DNA of 35,330 nt from Desulfotomaculum sp. (GCA_021129825.1 JAJOKO010000164.1:1-35330), one strand, 5' to 3'. Counted from the stretch's first letter, positions 7,457 to 16,245 are shown. Notes: generated from the sequence alone by a model not told the origin. Translations and numbers: made by a program.

Positions 7457-8704
7457 ATGCCAAAAGTGATGGTTGATTTTTATAAACTAGTGAATGCTTT
7501 ATCTACTGCTTTAGACTTAATTGGTGCAGGCATCAGACATCATCATATTAGGGTGGCTTTGATAGCCCGGCAAATTGCCACAGAGTTAAATTTATCTGAA
7601 AATGAAATCAATGAAATAGTATATGCTGCTCTGGTTCACGATGTAGGTATTAGTACTTTTAAAGAAAAAGCAGCTTTACTTAATTTTGAAATAAAAGAGT
7701 CTTATACGCACTGTGTACGGGGGCATTATTTATTACAAACGTCTACTTTACTGAAACCGCTGGCTAAAATTGTGCTTTGTCATCACGACCGGTGGAGTGG
7801 CGCTAACAAAACTGGTTTGCAAGGCACGGGTATTCCCTTGGCTAGTAGAATAATTCATCTGGCTGACCGGGTAGATATATTGATAGATGATAATCAATAT
7901 ATCTTAGACCAGCGAGAATTGATTATTAATAATATTAAAAAAATGGCCGGTCAGCTGTTTGACCCTTATTTAGTAGATGAATTTTTAAACACCAGCCAAA
8001 AACCTAGTTTTTGGCTGGATTTAGCTGGCGGTCAGTGTGAAAAAATATTATTACAGCAAATGAATAAACAAGCTTGGCAAGGGTTATGCCAAAAAAATAA
8101 TTGTAAAGTTGCGATTAATTTAGAAGAACTACTAAATATCAGTGAAATATTTGCCCAGGTAATAGATGCTAAAAGTAACTTTACTCATCGCCACTCTAAA
8201 CTAGTAGCAGATGTTTCTACTAGCATGGCGGTACTACTTGATTTTTCTGAAGCTCAATGCCAAACTATCAAAATAGCGAGTTTATTACATGATTTAGGTA
8301 AGTTAGCGATACCGGAATCAATTTTAGAAAAACCCGGTGTTCTTACTAATACAGAGATGAATTTGATGAAATCTCATACCTATTATACCTACCGAATTTT
8401 AGAGTTAGTTCCGGGATTTGAACAAATAAAGGAATGGGCTGCGTATCATCACGAGTGTTTAAACGGTAGTGGTTACCCTTTTGGAATTAAAACGGAAGAT
8501 TTAAGTACAGAGTCCCGAATGATGGCTATTAGTGATATTTTTGCAGCTTTGGTAGAAGACAGACCTTATCGTCAGGGCATGCCTAGGCATCAAGTGGAAA
8601 AAATATTATTGGATAAAGTAGCACGTCAACATTTGGATGGTCAGTTGGTAGAATTATTATTAGATAATTATGATCAATTATTGATTTGTAAAGAATCAGT
8701 CTAG
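7457..8704 (+). CDS. Tandem HD / HD-GYP domain phosphodiesterase
   Basis: A 415-residue protein with two HD-type domains. The C-terminal one (about 225-400) is a standard HD-GYP cyclic-di-GMP phosphodiesterase domain: LLHDLGKLAIPESILEKPG, AAYHHECLNGSGYP and MAISDIFAALVEDRPYR are intact. The N-terminal one (about 25-165) is a relative with ALVHDVGIS and LCHHDRWSGANKTGLQG, where the GYP signature is lost but the metal-binding H and HD remain. There is no membrane segment. ATG start with AAGGAG nine bases before. Catalysis by the second domain is likely; the first may be regulatory or hydrolyse another nucleotide. Confidence 0.82.
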   Translation: MPKVMVDFYKLVNALSTALDLIGAGIRHHHIRVALIARQIATELNLSENEINEIVYAALVHDVGISTFKEKAALLNFEIKESYTHCVRGHYLLQTSTLLKPLAKIVLCHHDRWSGANKTGLQGTGIPLASRIIHLADRVDILIDDNQYILDQRELIINNIKKMAGQLFDPYLVDEFLNTSQKPSFWLDLAGGQCEKILLQQMNKQAWQGLCQKNNCKVAINLEELLNISEIFAQVIDAKSNFTHRHSKLVADVSTSMAVLLDFSEAQCQTIKIASLLHDLGKLAIPESILEKPGVLTNTEMNLMKSHTYYTYRILELVPGFEQIKEWAAYHHECLNGSGYPFGIKTEDLSTESRMMAISDIFAALVEDRPYRQGMPRHQVEKILLDKVARQHLDGQLVELLLDNYDQLLICKESV

Positions 8705-8707
8705 GTT

Positions 8708-9148
8708 ATGTATATATCGAAAGGCGTGATTAAAAAAATGGATGATGATCTAAAAAAAGATATTCAATTAAAAGAAGATCAGACATTATTAGATGATCCT
8801 GAAACCAAACGGCAAATAATTAAATGGCAAAAGCCGGTCCTTATTTTTTTAGCGGTTATTCTTTGGGGTGGCATGATTTATGGTGCTGCTTATTATGCGC
8901 AACAGTATATTGATCAATCAATTCAAAGTGTGCAACAGACTAATGCTATGAATGTACGAAATTTGGAAGAACGGTTAAATGTTTTAGCGACAGATATGCA
9001 GGAAATTAAACAAATCTTGCAAGATACAGATCAGGTTTTAGGAGGTACTGAAGATACCCAGCAAGCGTTAAATAATAAAATAGCTGCTTTAGATAAGCAG
9101 TTGCAAGAATTAGAAAGAAGTCTGCATATTTTAAAGGAGGCCCCTTGA
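8708..9148 (+). CDS. Single-pass membrane protein with coiled coil, unknown function
   Basis: I do not recognise a named family. The protein (146 residues) has an acidic N-terminus, one hydrophobic segment (PVLIFLAVILWGGMIYGAAY, about 44-63) and a C-terminal heptad-like coiled coil (LEERLNVLATDMQEIKQIL through LDKQLQELERSLHIL). It lies three bases after the HD-GYP gene and overlaps the ATG of the glycosidase gene by one base, so it is almost certainly co-expressed. The start is uncertain: ATG 8708 has only AGG close by, and ATG 8738 is an alternative that drops ten residues. Confidence 0.65.
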   Translation: MYISKGVIKKMDDDLKKDIQLKEDQTLLDDPETKRQIIKWQKPVLIFLAVILWGGMIYGAAYYAQQYIDQSIQSVQQTNAMNVRNLEERLNVLATDMQEIKQILQDTDQVLGGTEDTQQALNNKIAALDKQLQELERSLHILKEAP

Positions 9149-10203
9149 TGCGGTTAATTAATATTTTTTTTATTTTTTTAATCGCTCCTTTAATTGGTGT
9201 GGCGGTAGCTTTTGCTGATTTTGACCAGCGGGTGCAAGTACTGGCTCTGCCGTTGGTAGAAATTGATCAGCCGGTGAAAATTGCCGAAAACAACTTAATT
9301 GATTTACAGAAAAATATAGATTATATTTACCAAACTATTGTAGAGCAAGAAAAAATATTTCAAGAACAGCAGCAAATTTTGCACCAGTTAGCTCAAAAAA
9401 CGGAAGAGCAAGCCCGGCTATCTGATCATGTTTATGAAGAGCGCATTTTAGCAATGCTAGGACCGCCAATAAGAACCCATCGTTCTAAGCGGGTAGAAGT
9501 AAAAGTTTTTAAATTAGATGAACTTGGCTACCGGGGTTTTATTGCTAAAGTAAAACTGTTTGACCCCACTGCTTTTAAAGTAGTATTAGCTCAAGATAAA
9601 TTAGGCGAGAGCGAAACACCTGGTCAAGCGGTGGCGCGTACCGGGGCTATTTTAGGGATTAACGGGGGCGGTTTTTATAATTTTATCCAAGATGGTCGCG
9701 AATATACATTGCCTATTGCTAATACTGTGATTGACGGCAAGTTGATTAATGGTTTTCACTATCCGACCGGACCGAATGAAGATGTTTTTTTGGCCGGTAT
9801 CCGCCGGGATGGCACGCTATTTGGGGGAGTGTTTTACAACGAGCCAGATTTGATGGCGGCCAAACCCTGGCAGGGGGTTAGTTTTGTGCCGATTTTAATC
9901 CAAGGCGGTAAACCAGTGACCTTGCCTGAAAAATGGCAACGTACTAAGGAGCCGCGTACTATTATTGGCGAGTACGCTAACGGCGATTTTATTTTGATTG
10001 TAGTAGATGGGCGTCAAGCTGATTGGAGTAGCGGGGTGACTTTAGAACGATTGCAAATTAAATTAATTGAGCTGGGTGTTAAAGAAGGTTACAACCTTGA
10101 CGGTGGCGGTTCTAGTGTTTTTATTTTTAATGGTGAGGTGCTTAACCGTCCTTCAGATGGTAAGCAACGGGCGATGGCTACTAATATTATGATTATGCCT
10201 TAA
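9148..10203 (+). CDS. Secreted phosphodiester glycosidase (NAGPA/DUF2233)
   Basis: N-terminal signal peptide or anchor (LINIFFIFLIAPLIGVAVAFA), a short coiled coil (about 45-95), then a phosphodiester glycosidase domain: GAILGINGGGFYNF, TVIDGKLINGF, EPRTIIGEYANGDFILIVVDG and YNLDGGGSSVFIFNGEVLNRPSDG are the family blocks. Relatives cleave sugar-phosphodiester bonds, for example in N-acetylglucosamine-1-phosphodiester, and bacterial members often act on cell-wall polymers or exopolysaccharide. AAAGGAGG (9133-9140) fits the ATG at 9148 better than the TTG one codon earlier. The upstream membrane coiled-coil protein could hold it at the surface. Substrate unknown. Confidence 0.85.
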   Translation: MRLINIFFIFLIAPLIGVAVAFADFDQRVQVLALPLVEIDQPVKIAENNLIDLQKNIDYIYQTIVEQEKIFQEQQQILHQLAQKTEEQARLSDHVYEERILAMLGPPIRTHRSKRVEVKVFKLDELGYRGFIAKVKLFDPTAFKVVLAQDKLGESETPGQAVARTGAILGINGGGFYNFIQDGREYTLPIANTVIDGKLINGFHYPTGPNEDVFLAGIRRDGTLFGGVFYNEPDLMAAKPWQGVSFVPILIQGGKPVTLPEKWQRTKEPRTIIGEYANGDFILIVVDGRQADWSSGVTLERLQIKLIELGVKEGYNLDGGGSSVFIFNGEVLNRPSDGKQRAMATNIMIMP

Positions 10204-10233
10204 GATGCTTTTTGCAAAAAAAAGGAAGCGTAA

Positions 10234-11214
10234 TTATTGCAAATACATTGCATAATCTGCGGCATTAATATTATCGTGTAAAGCAGTGGTGATACCGCCG
10301 GCGATAATACCGGAAGTGTTTTCAATTAATACATCAATTTCTTTAGGAGTGACCATTAAATCACCACCAAAAGGAGCCAGAATTTCATTTAGCACGTCTT
10401 GTACCGCTTGTTGTTGATAAACTTGGTATATTTGGGGGTTGTTTTTAAACTGTTCGAAAAGTCGTTCGATAGCATCGGTGGCGATTAAAGCAGCGTGAAC
10501 TACAGTGGGAACCCCAATAGCGATCACCGGTACGCCCATACTTGCCAAAGTTATACCAGTCCGTTTATTACCAATGCCGGAACCAGGCGCTATACCGGTA
10601 TCTGCTATTTGAATAGTGGTAGCAATCCGCTCTACGCTACGAGATGCCAGCGCATCAATTACTATAATTAATTCTGGTTTAATGTTATCTACAATCCCGC
10701 TAATTATTTCTGCTGTTTCAATGCCGGTGATCCCTAACACGCCGGGAGAAACTGCGCTGACTGGACGCATGCCGCTTTGAACCTGATCAGGGGCATAATT
10801 AAATACATGTCTGGTGACTAGCATTTGGTCGATTACTTGTGGACCTAAAGCATCAGGTTTAGCGTGGCGGTTGCCTAAACCGACCACTAATATGTTAGCT
10901 TGAGGTGATAAATTATATAACTGGCGCAGGTGTTTTGCTAATATTTGCACAATTTCAACATGTAGTTGCTTATTATTATCCCGCAATGAGGGTACTTCAA
11001 TAGTGATATAAGTCCCTTGTGGTTTCCCCATAATTTCTTCAGCTGATTTTTCCGTAATTCTGATGGTAGTGACCACTGCGTTTTGGTAGTTTTCTTTGTC
11101 CATGATCACCCCGGGAATTTCTTGACCGGTTTGACCACGGACAACTTCCCGGGCTTCCATTGCTAAATCAAAATTAATGCCAAAAGTAGTGAGGAAATCT
11201 TTGTTTAGATGCAA
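10234..11214 (-). CDS. gpr: GPR endopeptidase (spore germination protease)
   Basis: Aspartic-type protease that degrades small acid-soluble spore proteins at germination, which marks the organism as an endospore former. Blocks: FDLAMEAREVVRG near the N-terminus (region of zymogen processing), VVGLGNRHAKPDALGP, VSPGVLGITGIETAEII, DALASRSVERIATTIQIADTGI with GIAPGSGIGNKR, and VPVIAIGVPTVVHA. At 326 residues it is normal for the family. The start is TTG (MHLNKDF), with GGAGGG seven bases before. The gene is single and divergent from rsmD. Forespore (sigma-G) expression would be expected, but I cannot point to a convincing sigma-G promoter. Confidence 0.95.
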   Translation of the reverse strand: MHLNKDFLTTFGINFDLAMEAREVVRGQTGQEIPGVIMDKENYQNAVVTTIRITEKSAEEIMGKPQGTYITIEVPSLRDNNKQLHVEIVQILAKHLRQLYNLSPQANILVVGLGNRHAKPDALGPQVIDQMLVTRHVFNYAPDQVQSGMRPVSAVSPGVLGITGIETAEIISGIVDNIKPELIIVIDALASRSVERIATTIQIADTGIAPGSGIGNKRTGITLASMGVPVIAIGVPTVVHAALIATDAIERLFEQFKNNPQIYQVYQQQAVQDVLNEILAPFGGDLMVTPKEIDVLIENTSGIIAGGITTALHDNINAADYAMYLQ

Positions 11215-11288
11215 TGTAAACCCTCCGTTTCGTATTTTTATTTTTCTGTTTTTATTTTCCCCCGATGCAAGTACGTTTATGTAATCTA

Positions 11289-11315
11289 GATAAAAAAGAT
11301 AAAAAAGATAAAAAA
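11289..11315. repeat. Three tandem GATAAAAAA units
   Basis: Exact 9-bp tandem repeat in the gpr-rsmD divergent spacer, just upstream of the rsmD -10 region. It could vary in copy number. Confidence 0.85.
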
Positions 11316-11334
11316 CGTTTTTTTGCTAATTTTA

Positions 11335-11343
11335 TGCTATAAT
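11335..11343 (+). promoter_or_regulatory. Extended -10 promoter of the rsmD-coaD operon
   Basis: ATGCTATAAT contains a TGn extension (TG at 11335-11336) and a perfect TATAAT (11338-11343), 40 bases before the rsmD start. No good -35 is visible, as is common for extended -10 promoters. Confidence 0.55.
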
Positions 11344-11382
11344 GAAGGAGTATGTAATAAAATTTAAAAGGATTGTTGGAAT

Positions 11383-11958
11383 TTGCGGGTAATTGCCGGA
11401 ACAGCAAAAAAAACACAGTTAAAAAGTCCCAAAGGGATGGATGTTCGACCCACTGCGGACCGGGTTAAAGAAGCTATATTTAATATTCTAACCCCTGATA
11501 TTTTGGATTGCTGTTTTTTAGATTTATTTTCCGGTACCGGTAGCATCGCTATTGAAGCCCTGAGCCGGGGAGCGGCACAGGCGGTGTTGGTGGAAAAAAA
11601 ACTACAGAATATTAGTATTATTAAAGAAAATCTCCGGCGAGTCAAACTGGCAAGTAATGCTGAAATATTGCATAAAGATGTTTTTTTGGCTATGAAAATT
11701 TTATCCAGTCAAAAAAGAATTTTTGAGATCATCTACATAGATCCACCCTATCAGCATGATTATTATCAACGGGTTTTAAAAGCAATTATTGTTTGTGAAT
11801 TATTGGCTGATGACGGGCTTGTAGTAGTAGAGAGCAGTAAACAACAACCACCGCCTAAAATAGTAACCCTATCCGAAATAACATTATTAATGTTGCGTCG
11901 GCAGCAGTATGGGGATACGTGGGTAAGCTTTTATAAAACAAATAAACGGGGGAATTAG
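11383..11958 (+). CDS. rsmD: 16S rRNA (guanine966-N2)-methyltransferase RsmD
   Basis: A 191-residue Rossmann methyltransferase that modifies G966 of 16S rRNA. N-terminal MRVIAGTAKKTQLKSPKG and RPTADRVKEAIFNIL, the SAM-binding FLDLFSGTGSIAIEALSRGA (about 46-65) and the catalytic DPPY (YIDPPYQHDYY, about 125) are all present. TTG start with AAAAGGA upstream. It is followed six bases later by coaD, the standard Firmicutes pairing. Confidence 0.95.
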   Translation: MRVIAGTAKKTQLKSPKGMDVRPTADRVKEAIFNILTPDILDCCFLDLFSGTGSIAIEALSRGAAQAVLVEKKLQNISIIKENLRRVKLASNAEILHKDVFLAMKILSSQKRIFEIIYIDPPYQHDYYQRVLKAIIVCELLADDGLVVVESSKQQPPPKIVTLSEITLLMLRRQQYGDTWVSFYKTNKRGN

Positions 11959-11964
11959 TTAATT

Positions 11965-12447
11965 ATGCGTATTGCGGTGTACCCAGGTAGTTTTGACCCG
12001 GTTCATTATGGACATTTAGATATCATTGAACGGGCTTCAACGCTTTTTGACAAGTTAGTGGTAGCTGTAGTTACCAATCCTAAAAAGAAAGCTTTGTTTA
12101 CCCGGGAAGAACGAGTGAAAATGCTAAACGAGGCGGTTAGTGCCTATGCTAACGTGCAGGTGGCATCATTTACCGGGTTGACAGTAAACTTTACGTTAAA
12201 ACAACAAGCGCAAGTGGTAGTCAGGGGATTAAGAGCGATTACAGATTTTGATGGTGAATTTGTTTTTGCTTTGACTAATAAAAAACTGGCTCCTGAGTTG
12301 GAAACAGTTTATTTGATGACCCGGGCTGAGTATTCGTTTATCAGTTCTAGCACGGTTAAAGAAGTGGCTTCTTATGGTGGTTGTGTAAAAGAGATGGTGC
12401 CATCTATGGTAGTTGAAAAACTACATAAAAAATATTATGATAACTAA
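11965..12447 (+). CDS. coaD: Phosphopantetheine adenylyltransferase
   Basis: Penultimate enzyme of coenzyme A synthesis: 4'-phosphopantetheine plus ATP gives dephospho-CoA. The nucleotidyltransferase motif GSFDPVHYGHLDII (T/HxGH type) is at residues about 8-21. VVRGLRAITDFDGEF and the C-terminal SFISSSTVKEVASYGG (ISSS/TxxR-like loop) are intact. At 160 residues it has full length. In an operon with rsmD and the downstream coiled-coil gene. Confidence 0.97.
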   Translation: MRIAVYPGSFDPVHYGHLDIIERASTLFDKLVVAVVTNPKKKALFTREERVKMLNEAVSAYANVQVASFTGLTVNFTLKQQAQVVVRGLRAITDFDGEFVFALTNKKLAPELETVYLMTRAEYSFISSSTVKEVASYGGCVKEMVPSMVVEKLHKKYYDN

Positions 12448-12465
12448 AAAGGGGCTGGTTAAAAC

Positions 12466-12912
12466 GTGGAACTCCTGAATATCCTTAGTGAACTGGAAGA
12501 ATTAATAGAAGAAAGTCCGAAAATACCTTTAAGTAAAAGAATTATGGTAGATGAAAATAAGGTGCTAGATTATATTGATCGTCTACGCACAACTTTGCCG
12601 GATGAAGTACGACAAGCAAAGTTATTAATTAAAGAGCGGGAAAAAGTGTTGGACGAGTCCCGGCGTGAAGCTCAAAAATTAATGGAAGATGTTCAGCATC
12701 AGGTGGAACAACAAGTAGATGAAAGCGAACTGGTAGCACAATCGAAACAGCGAGCCCGGGAAATTATTCAACAAGCGGAACAAATGGCTAGCGAAATCCG
12801 TTTAGGAGCCAAGGATTATGCAGACGATACTATGCATCAGTTAGAAGGTCAACTAGATAAAATAATTGCGCAAATCCAGTTGGGTCGGGAAGAACTACAG
12901 AAGATGAAGTGA
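12466..12912 (+). CDS. Coiled-coil protein downstream of coaD (ATP synthase B/E-like)
   Basis: A 148-residue, charged, almost wholly helical protein. After a short N-terminal segment (LEELIEESPKIPLSKRIMVD) it has long heptad regions (VRQAKLLIKEREKVLDESRREAQKLMEDVQ onward). Similar proteins next to coaD in Clostridia are usually labelled ATPase or V-type subunit H/E-like only because of the coiled coil; no nucleotide-binding motif is present. GTG start with AAGGGG upstream. Function unknown. Confidence 0.7.
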   Translation: MELLNILSELEELIEESPKIPLSKRIMVDENKVLDYIDRLRTTLPDEVRQAKLLIKEREKVLDESRREAQKLMEDVQHQVEQQVDESELVAQSKQRAREIIQQAEQMASEIRLGAKDYADDTMHQLEGQLDKIIAQIQLGREELQKMK

Positions 12913-12942
12913 TTTAGGTTAACAATGCGAAATGTAAGGTGC

Positions 12943-13020
12943 TAGGTTCGAGGTTCGAGGTACTAGGTTTTAATCTTTTCCTTTATCCTAGATCCTCGTT
13001 CCTCGAACCTGGTTTTTATT
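12943..13020. terminator. 26-bp imperfect inverted repeat between convergent genes, terminator-like
   Basis: Arms 12943-12968 and 12988-13013 match in 21 of 26 positions. The left arm contains the tandem AGGTTCG/AGGTTCG. On the plus strand it is followed by GGTTTTTATTT, so it may end the coaD-side transcript. The sequence is also repeat-like (CTAGGTTCGAGG repeated), so it may be a dispersed element serving as a terminator. It touches the 3' end of the minus-strand gene. Confidence 0.55.
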
Positions 13021-14068
13021 TAAGCTTATCAACAATCAGCTGCCAATCCACATATTCTTTTACATTGGCCAAGGCGGCTTGAATGCCGGCGTGATTTTCC
13101 GGCTTAATGCGATTAGATACTTTAGTCATCCGTTCAATAGTGGTAAAAGTATCGTAATGCACTAAAATTACCGGTACTCCTTTTTCTTCGGCTTTAGCAA
13201 GCACCTTGACATCGGGATAGAGACCGCCGGTGAGAATTAGCACGGTGGTGCCGGTTTCTAGAGCAGCTAGGGCTAAATCAGCCCGGTCGCCACCAATGAT
13301 TACTGCTTTATTGCTGGCCCGCCGTAGGTAGCCTAAGGCGCTTTCGATAGTCATAGCCCCGACTATAAAATCTTCTACCGGACGATCCAGTTTATCTTCA
13401 CCAACAAGAATTTCACCGCCCAGTACTTGATGGAACTGTTCTGCGGTGGGAGCGGTTAATTCCAGACGCTGGGGCACAATGCCTAAAGTAGTAAAATTAT
13501 TTTCTGCTAATAATTGTTGATAAACCCCCTCCGCTTTAGCTAAAATTTGCCGGGGTACATTATAAAAAACATTTCCTACCAAAGGAATGCCTTGGCATTG
13601 GAAGTAGCGATTAAAAAACATCGCTTGATCTAAACTAAAATCATTTTTTAGTTTAATCATGTAAAGCATTGCCGCATTAAATTTCTTGGCCAGAGAAGTT
13701 ACATCTAAACTTTTACTGGCCATGGCATGGGGGAAAATAGCCCCGTCGATGAGCACAATATCCGCATCTTGGGCTAGCTCTTCAAAGGCACTGGTAATTT
13801 TGTCTGCCGGGTTGCCGAATTGACGAAATTTAGTCAAATAAAAAGGGCTGGTAGTACAAGGCACAATAATTTCCAGTGGTTTGTCGATTTCTAATACTTT
13901 TTGCATCAGCAAGCCGTCTTCGTCTTCAACAATGCCGGTTGCTGTGGTGATTCCTACCGGTTTAAAGTAGCTTACCCGGTAACCGGCCTCTTTTAGTTTC
14001 AGCCCCAAGCCAACAGCCATAGCAGTTTTAGCACTACCAGCCGTGCCGGTAATATAAAGGTTTTGCAT
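13016..14068 (-). CDS. BioD-like/DRTGG-domain protein (Pta N-terminus-like)
   Basis: A 350-residue protein with an N-terminal P-loop domain of the dethiobiotin-synthase/AAA_26 type (YITGTAGSAKTAMAVGLGLKL, about 5-25) and a C-terminal DRTGG domain (about 215-325, FIVGAMTIESALGYLRR, AVIIGGDRADLALAALETG). The same pair forms the N-terminus of some long phosphotransacetylases, but the catalytic acetyltransferase domain is missing. It lies 12 bases after the ADP-forming acyl-CoA synthetase gene and is clearly co-transcribed. A regulatory or sensing role in acyl-CoA/acyl-phosphate metabolism is an inference. ATG start with GAGGTGA in the usual place. Confidence 0.78.
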   Translation of the reverse strand: MQNLYITGTAGSAKTAMAVGLGLKLKEAGYRVSYFKPVGITTATGIVEDEDGLLMQKVLEIDKPLEIIVPCTTSPFYLTKFRQFGNPADKITSAFEELAQDADIVLIDGAIFPHAMASKSLDVTSLAKKFNAAMLYMIKLKNDFSLDQAMFFNRYFQCQGIPLVGNVFYNVPRQILAKAEGVYQQLLAENNFTTLGIVPQRLELTAPTAEQFHQVLGGEILVGEDKLDRPVEDFIVGAMTIESALGYLRRASNKAVIIGGDRADLALAALETGTTVLILTGGLYPDVKVLAKAEEKGVPVILVHYDTFTTIERMTKVSNRIKPENHAGIQAALANVKEYVDWQLIVDKLK

Positions 14069-14080
14069 TAACTTGTCACC

Positions 14081-16186
14081 TCACGAGATAGTAATTTTTA
14101 TATCTAGGGCAGATGTGCCCTTTTCATAAACAAATACCGGGTTAATATCCATTTCGGTGATTTCCGGAAAATCGGTTACCAGTTGAGCAGCCCGACCGAT
14201 AATATCAATTACGGCGGCTAAGTCAGCTGGTTTGGCTCCCCGGTAACCTTTTAACAAAGTATAAGCTTTAGTGTCGGTAATCATTGCTTTAATAGCGGTA
14301 GTGGTCAGCCCTTTGGCCAAGCGAAAGGATACATCTTGAATTAAATTCACATAAATCCCTCCCAAGCCAAAAGCAATCATTGGTCCGAACTGGATATCTT
14401 TGGTCATACCAATAATTATTTCGATACCTGTAGGCATCATCTTTTGGACTTCGATGCCATAGGGTACTACATTAGGTAAATAACGCTGCACACTTTCCAT
14501 GATTTGAATGAACCCCGCCCGTACTTCGTCTTGGGAATTGGGACCGATTAAAATACCGCCAACATCAGTTTTATGCAGGATTTTCGGCGAAGCTATTTTC
14601 ATTACTACCGGGTAACCCATTTCGTCTGCCAAACGAACGGCCTCACGGGCCGTTGTAGCCAGTTTAATAGGTGCTGCCGATATACCATAGGCTTCAGCTA
14701 CTGTACATGTTTCACTACCTAGTAGCACGTGGCGACCGTCTTTAATTACCTCATTGAAAATTGTTTTAACGGCACGTTGATCGATACCGGTAGTTGGCGG
14801 AGTTTCTTGATGCACAATGATTGTTTTTTTAGATTGAGCATATTGCACCATCTTACTTAAACTATAAATAGCCGGTTCGGGAAAAGGATAGTTGGGGATG
14901 CCGGCATCGGAAACAATTTTAACCCCTGCTGCTAATGCTGGTCCACCCATAAAAGAGGTCATCAAAGGCTTATGCGGATACTTTTGATGTAATTTGACAA
15001 TGGTATGGGCAATAGCAACCGGATCAGTGACCGCAGTAGGACAAATCAACACTACTACGCAGTCTGTATTTTCATCGACCAGTACTTGATCCAGGGCCAG
15101 GTGATAGCGGTCTGCTTGCGCATCTCCCAGCACATCTACCGGGTTGTAAATATTAGCTTCTGGCGGTAGTTTGCTTTGGAAATCAGCAATGGTTTCTTTG
15201 GTGAAACGGCTCATAGTCAAATCATGATTTTCAATAGTATCAGTGGCAATAATCCCCGGTCCGCCGGCGTTGGTCACCACCGCTACCCGGTTGCCGGTAG
15301 GCAGGGGTTGATAAGCAAAAGCCATTGCCAAATCAAATAGTTCGGTCATGGTGTGCGCCCGGATAATGCCACTTTGTTTAAAAGCAATCTGGTAAGCTAA
15401 GTCGCTACCGGCTAACGCCCCGGTATGGGAAGAAGCAGCTTGAGCACCGGCTTGACTGGTGCCGGACTTTAAAATAATTACCGGTTTTTTTTGGCTGGCT
15501 TGCTGAGTGGCTTGAAGAAATTGATCGCCGTTAGACACATCTTCTATATAAGCTAAGATTACATTGGTATGCGGATCATCAGCCAAGGCGGTTATTAAAG
15601 CTGCTTCGTTTAATTGGGCTTTATTGCCTAAACTGATCACTTTAGAAAAACCTAAACTGGTAGCCAAACTGTGGTCTACCATCGAAACCAACAAGGCACC
15701 GCTTTGAGAGATAAAAGCAATACCACCTTTTTTAGGAAACGCTGCTGAAAAACTGGCATTAACCGGGATAACAGTATCCATAATCCCCACGCAATTTGGT
15801 CCTAGCATATTAATATTATTTTGGTTGGCAATGGCTACTAGTTTTTTTTCTAATGCTAACCCGGCGGTACCAACTTCTTTAAATCCGGCAGTTAATACTA
15901 CCAAATTTTTGATGCCTAAACCGGCTGCTTCTGTGACTATGTCTAAACAATATTGAGCGGGTACAGCTACTATAGCCAGATCAATGGTTTGGTTGACTGC
16001 GGTTAAAGATGAATAACATTTAATCTTCTCCAGCTTGGCGGTTTTGGGATTAATCGGATAAATCTCCCCTTTAAAACCACTGGAAATAATATTTTTTAGT
16101 ACGGCATTACCAATCTTGCCCGGTGTAGTGGAAGCACCGACAACAGCTACAGAATTAAGAGTAAAAAAACTTGCCAAGTTGACCAA
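14081..16186 (-). CDS. ADP-forming acyl-CoA (acetyl-CoA) synthetase, fused alpha-beta
   Basis: Converts acyl-CoA + ADP + Pi to acid + CoA + ATP, or the reverse. Order: CoA-binding domain (VAVVGASTTPGKIGNAVLKN), succinyl-CoA-ligase-like domains with FISQSGALLVSMVD and the phospho-His loop SSHTGALAGSD (His at about 254-257), then a C-terminal ATP-grasp domain (about 480-700: EMGYPVVMKIASPKILHKTDVGG, EITEMDINPVFVYEKG). About 701-704 residues is standard for the alpha-beta fusion. GTG at 16195 overlaps its AGAAGG; TTG at 16186, eight bases after AGAAGG, is the better start. Followed by the DRTGG gene. Acid specificity cannot be read from sequence. Confidence 0.9.
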   Translation of the reverse strand: MVNLASFFTLNSVAVVGASTTPGKIGNAVLKNIISSGFKGEIYPINPKTAKLEKIKCYSSLTAVNQTIDLAIVAVPAQYCLDIVTEAAGLGIKNLVVLTAGFKEVGTAGLALEKKLVAIANQNNINMLGPNCVGIMDTVIPVNASFSAAFPKKGGIAFISQSGALLVSMVDHSLATSLGFSKVISLGNKAQLNEAALITALADDPHTNVILAYIEDVSNGDQFLQATQQASQKKPVIILKSGTSQAGAQAASSHTGALAGSDLAYQIAFKQSGIIRAHTMTELFDLAMAFAYQPLPTGNRVAVVTNAGGPGIIATDTIENHDLTMSRFTKETIADFQSKLPPEANIYNPVDVLGDAQADRYHLALDQVLVDENTDCVVVLICPTAVTDPVAIAHTIVKLHQKYPHKPLMTSFMGGPALAAGVKIVSDAGIPNYPFPEPAIYSLSKMVQYAQSKKTIIVHQETPPTTGIDQRAVKTIFNEVIKDGRHVLLGSETCTVAEAYGISAAPIKLATTAREAVRLADEMGYPVVMKIASPKILHKTDVGGILIGPNSQDEVRAGFIQIMESVQRYLPNVVPYGIEVQKMMPTGIEIIIGMTKDIQFGPMIAFGLGGIYVNLIQDVSFRLAKGLTTTAIKAMITDTKAYTLLKGYRGAKPADLAAVIDIIGRAAQLVTDFPEITEMDINPVFVYEKGTSALDIKITIS

Positions 16187-16245
16187 GGTAGTCACCTTCT
16201 TTTACAAATATACCAGCAAAAATACTAGCCAATTTAAATTAAAAG

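Noticed and set aside
11215-11280. Sigma-G promoter for gpr
   Set aside because: Forespore control is expected from biology, but I could not find convincing -35 and -10 boxes with correct spacing.
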